Shown: one piece after another, positions 5,100-13,601 of the stretch | Numbering within the stretch: the first letter of the stretch is position 1 | How the letters are laid out: the number at the start of each line of letters is the position of its first letter | Assembly (NCBI GenBank): GCA_031262595.1 | Contig: JAISHI010000023.1 | Coordinates: 1-45,348 of the forward strand | Reading direction: 5' to 3' | Source: Christensenellaceae bacterium | GTDB taxonomy: Bacteria > Bacillota > Clostridia > Christensenellales > UBA1242 | DNA: 45,348 nucleotides | Position numbers and translations under genes: made by a program | Notes under the pieces: generated by a model | Told to the model about the DNA's origin: nothing | Seen by the model: the letters and a program-made list of their open reading frames with translations, nothing else | Databases searched by the model: none

Positions 5100-7223
5100 T
5101 TACTTTTTATTAAACGCGCATTCGTGGTTGTTGCAATTAACAATGCCCGTTTTTTTATTTTTCATGACAAGCGCCGCGTTGCAAATCGGACAAAGTTCGC
5201 CCGTCGGTTCGTCCCAAGCAACGAAAGCGCAGTTCGGATAGTTCGAGCAGCCGTAAAAGAACCTGCCGTTCTTGCTTTTGCGTTTTGAAACTTGCCCTGT
5301 TTTGCATTTTGGGCAATTACAAATTATCGCTTCCGGCATCGGCATGAGCGTTCGGCAATTCGGGAAACCCGTGCAGCCCAAGAATTTTCCGTATTTGCCT
5401 TGACGAACCGCCATAGGTTTTCCGCAGTTTGGGCAAGGAATCTCGGTTATCTCGGTCGCGATGCGCATCTCTTCGCCGTCCAGCGCAACGACAAGTTCTT
5501 TATCAAACCCCTTGTAAAAGTCGTCGATAACGCGCGTCCATTCGAGCGAAATTTCGGGGTCGCAAATATCGTCGAGTTTATCCTCCATTTCGGCGGTGAA
5601 CCCGATATCCATGATATTTGGGAAATATTTTTCGAGCCAATCGACAACGGTAAACCCAAGTTCAGTCGGCTTTATCGCCTTGCCCTCTTTTTCGATATAA
5701 AAACGCGCGGAAATGGTTTGAATCGTCGCGTTATAAGTCGCTGGGCGCCCGATACCCTTTTCTTCCATTGCTTTAACAAGCGTCGCCTCAGTATAACGCG
5801 CAGGCGGTTTCGTGAATTTTTGGGCGATATCGAACTTAATAAACTTGCATTCATCGCCGATTTCAAGCGCAGGTAAATTGCCGGCTTTCGCGCCTTCGTC
5901 CTCTTCGTCGTCGTTCTTCTTTTTGTTATCCTCTTCCTCGTCGGTAGCCTTAACCCCGTAAACCGCGAGCCAACCCGCGAAAATCGGCGTTCTACCAGTC
6001 ACTCGGAAGCCGTAGCCGTTTGCGTTTATATCAACCGAAACGCTATTAAAAGTTGCCTCGCTCATTTGCGACGCTAAGAAACGGTTATAAATAAGGCGAT
6101 AAAGTTTTAGGATATCTTTCGTGTCTTTATCCGGAACAATCATTTTTTCGAGCTCGCTCGGCGTTATCTCGATATGCGTTGGGCGGATTGCCTCATGGGC
6201 GTCTTGTGCTTGTTTTTTAGTTTTGTAAAAGTTCGGGGTTTCTGGAACGAAATCTGCGCCGAACGTTTCCGTTATGAATTTCCGCGCGGTTGCTTGGGCT
6301 TCTGGTGAAACGCGAACGCTGTCTGTTCTTATGTAAGTTACGAGAGCGGTTTGACCTCGCTCGCCTAAATTAACGCCTTGATAAAGTTTTTGGGCGGTCG
6401 AGGTCGTTTTCGCGAGGCTCATGCCGGCTTTATTGAGCGCGTCTTGTTGCATGCTGCTGGTCGTATAGGGAGCGGGCGCGTGCTGTTTAGTTATAGACTT
6501 CTTAACGTTAGAAACGATATATTTTGCGCCCTGAATATCGCCGAAAACCTTATCGACTTCGGCTTTATTTTTAAGTTTGATTTTCTTTCCGTCTAAGCCC
6601 GTTATAAGGCTCGCCATAAACTCTTCGCGCGATTTTTCAAGCCAAACATTAAAATCCCAAAACTCTTCGGGTTTAAAATTTTGAATCTCGCGCTCGCGCA
6701 AAACGACAAGTTTAAGCGTTACGCTTTGAACGCGCCCTGCGGAGAGTTTTGGTTTTATTTTTTTAGAAAGAAGGGGCGAGAGTTTATAGCCAACAAGCCT
6801 ATCTAAAACTCGGCGCGCTTGTTGGGCGTCGACTAATCTCATATCAATAGGGCGCGGCTCGGTCAGCGCCTTTTGAACCGCGTTTTTCGTTATTTCGTGG
6901 AACGCAATCCTATGCGCCTCCTCGGGTTTAATATGAAGAATATGCGTTAAATGCCAAGCAATCGCCTCGCCTTCGCGGTCCGGGTCAGTCGCGATTAAAA
7001 CGTCTTCGGCGCGTTCGGCCTTATCTTGGATTTTCTTAACCGTTTCCGCGCTCTCTTTAATTATAACGTATTTAGGCTTATAGTTATCCTCAACATCAAC
7101 GGAAAGCGCGTGTTTTTGAAGGTCGCGGAAATGACCGCCGGTTGCCATAACCTCAAATCCCGCGCCCAAATATTTTTTTATTGTGTCTTTCTTTCCGATA
7201 CCCTCGATTATAACTAATTTCAT
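5100..7223 (-). CDS. topA: DNA topoisomerase I
   Basis: Type IA topoisomerase of 707 aa that relaxes negative supercoils. The Toprim domain is at the N-terminus (E7, DPDREGEA at 80-87), the catalytic Tyr is Y297 in LVTYIRTDS, and the C-terminus has three four-Cys zinc ribbons, roughly at 597-623, 637-665 and 678-702. A charged, Asp/Glu/Lys-rich insertion (around EEEDNKKKNDDEEDE) sits in the middle. The usual VESPAKAKTI motif near the N-terminus is VIIEGIGKKDTI here: the catalytic Glu is kept but the following residues differ. It starts 16 nt after the dprA stop with an AAAGGGG ribosome binding site, so the two are an operon. Confidence 0.96.
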   Translation of the reverse strand: MKLVIIEGIGKKDTIKKYLGAGFEVMATGGHFRDLQKHALSVDVEDNYKPKYVIIKESAETVKKIQDKAERAEDVLIATDPDREGEAIAWHLTHILHIKPEEAHRIAFHEITKNAVQKALTEPRPIDMRLVDAQQARRVLDRLVGYKLSPLLSKKIKPKLSAGRVQSVTLKLVVLREREIQNFKPEEFWDFNVWLEKSREEFMASLITGLDGKKIKLKNKAEVDKVFGDIQGAKYIVSNVKKSITKQHAPAPYTTSSMQQDALNKAGMSLAKTTSTAQKLYQGVNLGERGQTALVTYIRTDSVRVSPEAQATARKFITETFGADFVPETPNFYKTKKQAQDAHEAIRPTHIEITPSELEKMIVPDKDTKDILKLYRLIYNRFLASQMSEATFNSVSVDINANGYGFRVTGRTPIFAGWLAVYGVKATDEEEDNKKKNDDEEDEGAKAGNLPALEIGDECKFIKFDIAQKFTKPPARYTEATLVKAMEEKGIGRPATYNATIQTISARFYIEKEGKAIKPTELGFTVVDWLEKYFPNIMDIGFTAEMEDKLDDICDPEISLEWTRVIDDFYKGFDKELVVALDGEEMRIATEITEIPCPNCGKPMAVRQGKYGKFLGCTGFPNCRTLMPMPEAIICNCPKCKTGQVSKRKSKNGRFFYGCSNYPNCAFVAWDEPTGELCPICNAALVMKNKKTGIVNCNNHECAFNKK

Positions 7224-7239
7224 AAAGCCCCTTTAAGTT

Positions 7240-8094
7240 TTATTTCGCATACAAGTTGCCTGCAAGTTTTTTAAGTAAACCACCCATCTCCATGTTTGTC
7301 AAGCGCGACGCAAGAACATGAACCGCGAGCCCCGACTTCTCTTTAATCTCGTCGAAATGAACTTCGTCGCCCCCGATTATATCCAAAATTTCTTTTTCCT
7401 CGTCTGTTATCGGCGCTATTTGCTGTTGGATAAAAACCGAATCCTTTATATGAAACTCGTTTAAGATATCGTCATAGCTCGTCATTATCTTCGCTTCCCC
7501 GTTTTTTATAAGCGCGTTTGTGCCCTTCGAAGTATCGCTTGTTATATTCCCGCAAACGGCATACAGCGTTTTATTAAGTTCTATCGCATGCCGCGCAGTT
7601 ATTAACGCGCCGCTTTTCTCGTCGGCTTCAACGATAACGATAACTTTCGCGAGCGCGGCGATAATCCGGTTGCGCTGAACGAAAGTATAACTCATCGCGT
7701 GGGTGTCGAAAGAATATTCCGTTAATAAAAGCCCTTTTTCGGCGATTTCTTTTTGCAGCGCGCGGTTTGATTCCGGCGAATAGTATCCGAGCCCGTTCCC
7801 TAAAACCGCAATCGTGTTTTCCGCGCCCGCGCCCTCGTGGGCTTTCGTGTCGATGCCCTCCGCTAAACCCGAGATAACGATAACCCCGTTTTCGGCGAGC
7901 TTAGCCGCGAGTTCTTTCGCAACTTCCTTTCCGTATCGCGTGCATTTTCGAGTTCCGACAATCGCGCAAATCGGGCGGTTAAGTAAGTCGATATTCCCAA
8001 CGCAGTGAATTTCTTTCGGCGCGTCCTTACCTAACTTTTCGAGTTCCTTCGGATATTCTTTCGCCTCGCCCATTATAAAAATTTTTTCTTGCAT
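7240..8094 (-). CDS. dprA: DNA-processing protein DprA
   Basis: Loads RecA onto incoming single-stranded DNA during transformation and is also widely conserved in non-competent bacteria. The Rossmann-like core is clear: CAIVGTRKCTRYG, VISGLAEGIDTKAHEGA, LGNGLGYYSPESN and ADEKSGALITARHA. The C-terminus carries the winged-helix domain (LDIIGGDEVHFDEI to LASRLTNMEMGG). I start at ATG 8094 (MQEKIFIMGEAKEYP), which gives 284 aa; the 22-residue extension in the ORF track is very basic and non-conserved. The N-terminal SAM-like domain of longer DprA proteins is missing. Upstream a weak promoter (TTGCAA, 18 nt, TAGGTT preceded by TGT) ends 7 nt before this ATG. Confidence 0.93.
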   Translation of the reverse strand: MQEKIFIMGEAKEYPKELEKLGKDAPKEIHCVGNIDLLNRPICAIVGTRKCTRYGKEVAKELAAKLAENGVIVISGLAEGIDTKAHEGAGAENTIAVLGNGLGYYSPESNRALQKEIAEKGLLLTEYSFDTHAMSYTFVQRNRIIAALAKVIVIVEADEKSGALITARHAIELNKTLYAVCGNITSDTSKGTNALIKNGEAKIMTSYDDILNEFHIKDSVFIQQQIAPITDEEKEILDIIGGDEVHFDEIKEKSGLAVHVLASRLTNMEMGGLLKKLAGNLYAK

Positions 8095-8240
8095 TGTTTT
8101 TAACCTAACATTTTTCGACAAAACTTTGCAATTAAATTTATTTTTCGATATTTTGCGCAATTTATTTCTAAAAAAATAGCCCCTATCTTTAAGTCATTCG
8201 TAAAACGAAAAACATTTTGAAAATCGGGGGAAATACAAAA

Positions 8241-8909
8241 ATGGAAATCTTAAATAGCACAGGCAACAACGTTTACTTGACTGGCGAAATCGTGTCGCCG
8301 CTAGTTCGAAGCGAGAATATCGCATATGAGGATTGTTTCGATACAATCTTAAAGGTCAACCGCTTATCGGGGGTTTGCGACAATATACCGATAACAATAA
8401 GCGACGAAATTATAAAAAATAACGGGCTTCATGTCGGGTCTTTTATCGCGATTTACGGCGAGTTTCGCAGTTATAATAAAATCATAAACGAGCGAAGTAA
8501 GCTTATGCTCTCGGTTTTTGTTAAAGAGCTAACTGAGCCTAATGAAGACAACCCGAACGCGATTGAGTTGACTGGATACCTCTGTAAAGCCCCAATTTAT
8601 CGCACCACGCCGTTTAACCGCGAAATCGCGGATTTACTCATAGCCGTCAACCGCGCGCCACAGACGAGCGACTACATCCCTTGCATCGCTTGGGGACGCA
8701 ACGCGCGAATGGCGAAATCTATGTTTATCGGCGATAGGATTTTCATCGGCGGACGTATCCAAAGCCGCGAATATCAAAAGCGTTTTGAGGACGGCAGCAT
8801 CGAAACCCGCGTCGCGTTCGAGGTTTCAATAAACCAACTTTTCCGCGAAGAAGAAAACCCCGAAAGCATGGAGCAGGCGCTGAGTTTAAATTCGATGAGT
8901 AGTTATTAG
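8241..8909 (+). CDS. single-stranded DNA-binding protein with two OB folds
   Basis: A 222-aa protein. Residues about 110-210 form a bacterial SSB-type OB fold (NAIELTGYLCKAPIYRTT, IPCIAWGRNARMAKSM, GDRIFIGGRIQSREYQ). Residues about 1-100 look like a second, diverged OB fold (VYLTGEIVSPLVRSE, FIAIYGEFRSYNK). The C-terminus ends SMSSY and lacks the acidic DDDIPF-type tip through which a housekeeping SSB recruits partners, so this is more likely an accessory SSB than the main one. The start is ATG 8241 with GGGGGA 7 nt upstream; the ORF track begin at 8217 is an upstream in-frame codon. It is divergent from dprA, a functional neighbour in ssDNA handling. Confidence 0.85.
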   Translation: MEILNSTGNNVYLTGEIVSPLVRSENIAYEDCFDTILKVNRLSGVCDNIPITISDEIIKNNGLHVGSFIAIYGEFRSYNKIINERSKLMLSVFVKELTEPNEDNPNAIELTGYLCKAPIYRTTPFNREIADLLIAVNRAPQTSDYIPCIAWGRNARMAKSMFIGDRIFIGGRIQSREYQKRFEDGSIETRVAFEVSINQLFREEENPESMEQALSLNSMSSY

Positions 8910-8918
8910 GGCGATAAG

Positions 8919-10448
8919 TTAAAGGGTTTTGTCGGTTGCTTCTACTTTCTCGTCCGTTTCTATTATATCAGCTGCTTCTATTGTTTGTGGCTCTTTAAGA
9001 CCTATCGTATTTATTAATTCGGTGTTTTTCTTTCTCAATGGAGGCTCGGGTATTTCACTCAGTTCAAATATGTTTTCTTTCCCCTCGGCTTCAAGTTTTT
9101 TGCCCGCTTCAATCAATTCATGAGCCTTATCACCATATTTTTCTTGCCATTCTTTAACCATATATGGATGAATACCCAACTTCCTAAGCTTGTTCTTGTT
9201 AATTTTATTGAGTTTAAGATCTATAACAACTTCCATTTTGAATTTCGGGTCATAAACACCGATTAAACTCTTCTCGCCCGCATCTCGTCGCAATTTAAGG
9301 ACTTCTAAATCTTCAAATGAATTAACTACAACTTTTTCTACACGAGCTCGCGGCTCGTAACCTATCATTATCTTCTCCAATAGTTGTTCAAAAACTTTCG
9401 GCTTCCCCTCCGCTTCGAGCCTTTTATCTTCTTTAATCAACTCAAGAACCTCAGCCCCATATTCTTTTTGCCATTTCTCAATCCTATAATAATGTAAATT
9501 CCATTTGAAATCCAAGTCAGATTTATTAGTCTTTTTGAGCTCAAGCGCCCCAACAATACCCTTTTTAAAATCCTCGGTATACTCAGCAACTTGTCGTTCC
9601 TCGCCCTTGGCTCGTTGTATTTGAAGGGCGCTTAGGTCCGCAAACGAACCAACAACTGGCTTTGATATATACTTATCAACACATGTCTCAATAAGCTTTC
9701 TGCTTACACCATAATCTTTTTCAAGTCCTATGTAGCCTATTTCTTTGTATTTCTCAGCTATCTCTTTTTTGTATTTGGGAGTATAATCAAGTTGATATCT
9801 CGAGTAATCACCTTTTTCCTTATACTCTTTCCACATCGCCAACGAGTTAATCTTAATCCTGCTGTTTTCCCCGCTTTTATTCCTCCTTCCCTTCCTTGCC
9901 TTTTCTTTTTCGGCTCTTTCTCTGTTTGCCGTTTCTCTTGCTTTGATTGCAATTTCTCTTGTGCTGTTTAGCCATTCTTCTTCTCGTTTTCTTCGTTCCG
10001 CTGCGCTTTCGCGGTTAAGGCTTGTTTTATTTACTATTGCGGTGTTCTTCTTTTCATTTTCGGTTGTTTGCTCTTTAAGATTTATATATCCGATAAGTTT
10101 CTTTCTAAACTCTTTACGACGTTCTTTTTCCTCAATCCAAAATTCAATAACTTTAACATGAACGCCATAAGTTCGCGCAGCCCATTCTATGGAATCGCCC
10201 CTATCAAGCATCCTTAAAATCGCTTCCATTATCGCAAGCGATTTGGGAGGAAACCCATCCATAAGGGCTGCGCTTTTTCTTAGTATTTCTATGTTTTCGT
10301 CGATTTCTTCAAATTCATCTAGTTCATATAGTTCCTTTGTCTCGTCTAACTCATCACGCTCGTCAAATTCGTCGAAATTGTCATCTTCCGCCGCCAATCT
10401 ACTCTTTACTTCTTCTAAACTAAATATGAATTTATTCAGCTTCTCCAC
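8919..10448 (-). CDS. protein with repeated transposase-like HTH modules
   Basis: A 509-aa protein I do not recognise as a whole. An acidic N-terminus (20-55, EFDERDELDE) is followed by a first HTH-like unit at 66-110 (AARTYGVHVKVIEFWIEEK), a long charged helical linker rich in Arg, Lys and Glu (115-195), and three units resembling the N-terminal HTH of IS3 OrfA-type transposases: 222-260 (YGVSRKLIETCVDKY), 290-330 (YTEDFKKG, LHYYRIEKWQKEYG) and 399-438 (YDPKFKME, LGIHPYMVKEWQEKYG). The last two are tandem copies about 109 residues apart, each preceded by SFxDLxxLxxxR and followed by LEAEGKxxxFE. The start codon is GTG; a TATAAT ends 5 nt before it. No nuclease domain is visible. Confidence 0.7.
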   Translation of the reverse strand: MEKLNKFIFSLEEVKSRLAAEDDNFDEFDERDELDETKELYELDEFEEIDENIEILRKSAALMDGFPPKSLAIMEAILRMLDRGDSIEWAARTYGVHVKVIEFWIEEKERRKEFRKKLIGYINLKEQTTENEKKNTAIVNKTSLNRESAAERRKREEEWLNSTREIAIKARETANRERAEKEKARKGRRNKSGENSRIKINSLAMWKEYKEKGDYSRYQLDYTPKYKKEIAEKYKEIGYIGLEKDYGVSRKLIETCVDKYISKPVVGSFADLSALQIQRAKGEERQVAEYTEDFKKGIVGALELKKTNKSDLDFKWNLHYYRIEKWQKEYGAEVLELIKEDKRLEAEGKPKVFEQLLEKIMIGYEPRARVEKVVVNSFEDLEVLKLRRDAGEKSLIGVYDPKFKMEVVIDLKLNKINKNKLRKLGIHPYMVKEWQEKYGDKAHELIEAGKKLEAEGKENIFELSEIPEPPLRKKNTELINTIGLKEPQTIEAADIIETDEKVEATDKTL

Positions 10449-10453
10449 ATTTT

Positions 10454-10482
10454 ATTATAAAATGTATTATAATAAAAATCAA
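10454..10482 (-). promoter_or_regulatory. promoter of HTH-array gene, leaderless type with GTG start
   Basis: Minus strand TTGATT (10482-10477), 17-nt spacer, perfect TATAAT (10459-10454), then AAAAT and GTG 10448. An ATG one base out of register (10450) runs into a stop after four codons, so GTG is the start. Confidence 0.75.
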
Positions 10483-10513
10483 GATTTATTGTAAAATTTA
10501 CGAGCGCGCGAAG

Positions 10514-11452
10514 TTAGTCGAATTCACAAAAGCTTAGCCCCGAAACGCGAAAGCCGGTTCTCCCGTTGCGCTCGGTGTTTTGCCCGACGATGACAACGAT
10601 GTCGTCGTTTTTTAAAGTTTCGAGTTTAGCTTTATTTTTTTCGGTCGGGAATATAACTGCGCTGGCTTTATGCGCGCCGTCGTTTAAAAGGAATGAATAA
10701 AAGAACTTTGTTTCGTCGTCTTTTTTATATTCGCGCTTTTGAAGGAAGGAAATCCGCCCGGCGATAACTTGGTCATCGCTCGAAACGCGCAAGAATTCGA
10801 TTTTTATCGGGCGCTGGTCTTTTATCGGTTTGCCGAAAGCGTATTCAACATTTTTAATTTTAAAAACCTTATTCACCGCCGTTTCGATAACGACTTTTTG
10901 GCTCGCGATATATTCTTCGAACTCACGATCCTCTTTTTCGAAGTCCTCTTTAGCCCCGTTAAAATAAAACGCGAACCCCTCGAAATATTCAGCTGTTAAA
11001 CCTTCTTTAAATGCGTTAAAAGCCGGACTTTTTTCGAGATGCGCGATAAAACTCTCCGGTAAAAACAAATTTACGATAAACTCCTCGCCTTTTCGCGAGA
11101 CTTTAACGTCGGCTGTCGTTAATGCGGCGCATTGTATTCTATAATTCTCTTTTAAAAAGTTTAAAACTTTAAGCGATAGAACTTGCTCGTCGAGATAAAC
11201 CTTTCTATATATAAAGTTAAGCGCGACATTAAAATTTAAAAGTTTCTTATATTCGTTCTCGAGAACCTCGCGCAGCGACGCGATTTTGTCCTCGATAATC
11301 GGCGAATAGTTAAAAGTTAACTCGAGCCTATTCTCGCTCTTATAATAGTCGGCTTTTAAAAACTTAATATGCGAAAAATCTTCGTTATAATTAAAACAAA
11401 GATACTCACAAATATTCTCGGCGTTAAGTTCGTTCACGAAATTAGTATACAA
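10514..11452 (-). CDS. PolC-like N-terminal plus OB-fold protein, lacking polymerase domains
   Basis: A 312-aa protein whose layout matches only the first part of the Gram-positive replicative polymerase PolC. The N-terminal two thirds resemble the PolC N-terminal domains (VSRKGEEFIVNLFLPESF, then LTAEYFEGFAFYF and a charged linker). A linker GKPIKDQRPIKIEFL leads to an OB fold at about 228-310 (VIAGRISFLQKREY, FLLNDGAHKASAVIFP, IVVIVGQNTE). It stops at SFCEFD, exactly where the PHP domain of PolC would begin. In many Bacillota polC lies downstream of rseP, which is its position here. The start is TTG 11452, immediately after the rseP TAG; GTG 11437 is an alternative. The family assignment is by eye. 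Confidence 0.6.
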   Translation of the reverse strand: MYTNFVNELNAENICEYLCFNYNEDFSHIKFLKADYYKSENRLELTFNYSPIIEDKIASLREVLENEYKKLLNFNVALNFIYRKVYLDEQVLSLKVLNFLKENYRIQCAALTTADVKVSRKGEEFIVNLFLPESFIAHLEKSPAFNAFKEGLTAEYFEGFAFYFNGAKEDFEKEDREFEEYIASQKVVIETAVNKVFKIKNVEYAFGKPIKDQRPIKIEFLRVSSDDQVIAGRISFLQKREYKKDDETKFFYSFLLNDGAHKASAVIFPTEKNKAKLETLKNDDIVVIVGQNTERNGRTGFRVSGLSFCEFD

Positions 11453-12529
11453 CTAATTAAAGACATTTACAAACATATAAATAAGGTCAAAGACGACGAC
11501 AAGCCCGAACAGAACAATCAGCCCCCAAGTATGGATTTTCGCTTCGAGATTGCGGTTAACTGGCTTTCCCCGCGCCCATTCTATCCCAACGAAAACCATC
11601 CGCGCGCCGTCAAGCGCCGGAATCGGCAAGGCGTTAAATATCGCAAGGTTGACGGATATAAGCGGGAATAACAAGAGCAAGTTAAGTAAGCTTTGTTGCA
11701 TAACGTCCGCCATAACCGCGATTGTCGCGACCGTTCCGCCCATTTTCGTAATCGCGATTTGCCCAGTGATAAGTTGCCATAATATAACGAGAACCATCCA
11801 AGCGAGCTCACAGCAAAAGATAAACGCTTTCCCTAACGCCTCGAAAAAGTTAAGTTTAACATACTCCATTTGCGAGTTAACGATGCCCATACCGTAAACA
11901 GTTTGGTCGTTTCCGTCCGCGTCCTCGTAAGTGTATTCATGAAGAAGAACTTGGATCGTTTTTTCCTCGCCATCGCGCAAAATTAAAACGTCAACTGTCC
12001 CTTCGTCGCGGTATTTCGTAAGTAATGAAGTATGGCTCTTTATAATAGTAAACTTCTCGCCCTCGATGCCCATAATTTTATCGCCCTTTTCAAGGGTTTG
12101 ATGAAACGCTGGGTTGTTATCGTCGCTCGTTGCGAACTCTTTAACGTTAAGAGTATAGTTATAACCAACAACAAGCAGCAAAATAACCGAGAACAAAATC
12201 GCGGAAATAAAGTTAAAAATAACGCCAGCCGAAAGAACGATAAGCCGTTTCCAAGGCGCTTGGTTATTAAACGCGGTTGGGTCTTTTTGCGTCGCCTCGT
12301 CGGTGTCGTCCTCGCCAAACGCACAATAACCGCCGAGAGGGATTGCTTTTATATAAAAAATTTCGCCGTTTTTCTTGACCTTCTTATAAAGGACAGGCCC
12401 GAACCCAATCGAAAACTCTTGGATTTTAAAACTTAAAAGTTTGCCCGCGATATAATGCCCGAACTCGTGGATTGTTATCATTATAAGCAGCGCAACTAAC
12501 GCCATTACTATATAAAGAACTGTCGTCAT
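11453..12529 (-). CDS. rseP: RIP zinc metalloprotease RseP/RasP
   Basis: Membrane-embedded site-2 protease that cleaves transmembrane segments such as anti-sigma factors and signal-peptide remnants. The catalytic HEFGH is at residues 21-25 in the first membrane helix, a PDZ domain lies in the middle (LEKGDKIMGIEGEKF), and the second metal ligand is in NALPIPALDGARM near the third helix. At 358 aa it is of normal length. It begins 27 nt after the cdsA stop with a GGGGGA ribosome binding site, so the two are cotranscribed. In most relatives dxr lies between cdsA and rseP; it does not here. Confidence 0.95.
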   Translation of the reverse strand: MTTVLYIVMALVALLIMITIHEFGHYIAGKLLSFKIQEFSIGFGPVLYKKVKKNGEIFYIKAIPLGGYCAFGEDDTDEATQKDPTAFNNQAPWKRLIVLSAGVIFNFISAILFSVILLLVVGYNYTLNVKEFATSDDNNPAFHQTLEKGDKIMGIEGEKFTIIKSHTSLLTKYRDEGTVDVLILRDGEEKTIQVLLHEYTYEDADGNDQTVYGMGIVNSQMEYVKLNFFEALGKAFIFCCELAWMVLVILWQLITGQIAITKMGGTVATIAVMADVMQQSLLNLLLLFPLISVNLAIFNALPIPALDGARMVFVGIEWARGKPVNRNLEAKIHTWGLIVLFGLVVVFDLIYMFVNVFN

Positions 12530-12556
12530 TTTTTAATTATCCCCCATTCCCTATCT

Positions 12557-13522
12557 TTACGCCAAGCAAAACGCAATTATCAAAAAATAAACCGCGTTAA
12601 ATGAAATTCCGTCTAGCCTGTCCATCGCGCCGCCGTGCCCCGGGATATATTTTCCGAAATCCTTAACTTCGGCTTTGCGTTTAATATAACTTGCGAATAA
12701 GTCGCCAGCCGTCGCAACAACCGCGCCGATTGCGCCGAATAAAACGAACCAAAGCGTCGTTGCGGTGTGGTTGCCGAGCTTATCGTAAAGATGGTCCGCC
12801 ATACTAAAAGTCGTATCGTCAACAACATTATAAAGTTTGAATTTTAAAACCATCCAAAGAACTAAAAGCGAAGCGATAATCCCGCCGATAACTCCGCCGC
12901 CGAAACCCGACCAACTTTTTTTTGGCGAAAGTTTCGGGCAAAGTTTCGGCCCCCGAATAGTTAAACCGAACGCATACGCAAACATATCCGTAAAACAACT
13001 AACGATAAAGACTAAAAGTATGCCCATAAAGCCGACGGTTTTAATGTGGTTAATCGGGATAAGCATTAAAAGAAGGAGCGACGGATATAGCGCCGAGTTT
13101 AAGAAGTCAAGGCTAGCCAAGAGGCTTTCTTTTTTATGCGATTTTTTCGCAACTTGGCATTCTTTTTCAAATTTCTTATCAACTAGCGCCATGAAATAAC
13201 TATAAAGCGCGAAGATTGCGAGAAGCCCCAGTTGCAACCCAATATGAAGCCAAACGGTAAATTTCTCGGTTAAAATCTCTTCGCCTAAAATATAAAAGAA
13301 ATAAGCGCATACAACCCAAAGGTATAGCGAAAGCGATTTAACGCCGCGCGTATCCAGTTTTCGGAGGTGGTGCGTTTCGAAAATCGCGACAAAAACAAAG
13401 AACAAAACAACAACATCAACAACATAAACCGTCCAAAGCCGAGTTAAAAAAATCGCGAAAAGAATGACAGCCATAACTGCGCTCGCGATTAAACGAGTTT
13501 GGAAATTCGAAAGTTTTTTCAT
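12557..13522 (-). CDS. cdsA: phosphatidate cytidylyltransferase
   Basis: Makes CDP-diacylglycerol from phosphatidate and CTP, the branch point of phospholipid synthesis. A polytopic membrane protein of 321 aa with the family signature near the C-terminus (KRKAEVKDFGKYIPGHGG followed by MDRLDG) and a conserved loop FGLTIRGPKLCPKLSPKKSW. It is the first gene of the run cdsA-rseP-PolC-like. Its promoter is strong and ends 6 nt before the ATG, so the transcript has no leader, while the downstream genes rely on internal ribosome binding sites or coupling. Confidence 0.95.
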   Translation of the reverse strand: MKKLSNFQTRLIASAVMAVILFAIFLTRLWTVYVVDVVVLFFVFVAIFETHHLRKLDTRGVKSLSLYLWVVCAYFFYILGEEILTEKFTVWLHIGLQLGLLAIFALYSYFMALVDKKFEKECQVAKKSHKKESLLASLDFLNSALYPSLLLLMLIPINHIKTVGFMGILLVFIVSCFTDMFAYAFGLTIRGPKLCPKLSPKKSWSGFGGGVIGGIIASLLVLWMVLKFKLYNVVDDTTFSMADHLYDKLGNHTATTLWFVLFGAIGAVVATAGDLFASYIKRKAEVKDFGKYIPGHGGAMDRLDGISFNAVYFLIIAFCLA

Positions 13523-13528
13523 AAAGCA

Positions 13529-13557
13529 AATCTAACTTATTATTCCCAAAGTGTCAA
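13529..13557 (-). promoter_or_regulatory. cdsA promoter, leaderless type
   Basis: Minus strand TTGACA (13557-13552, perfect), 17-nt spacer, TAGATT (13534-13529), then TGCTTT and ATG 13522. Confidence 0.75.
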
Positions 13558-13601
13558 ACTATAAAAACATTAAGGAAATTAAGGAAATTCTAAAAAAGTG
13601 T

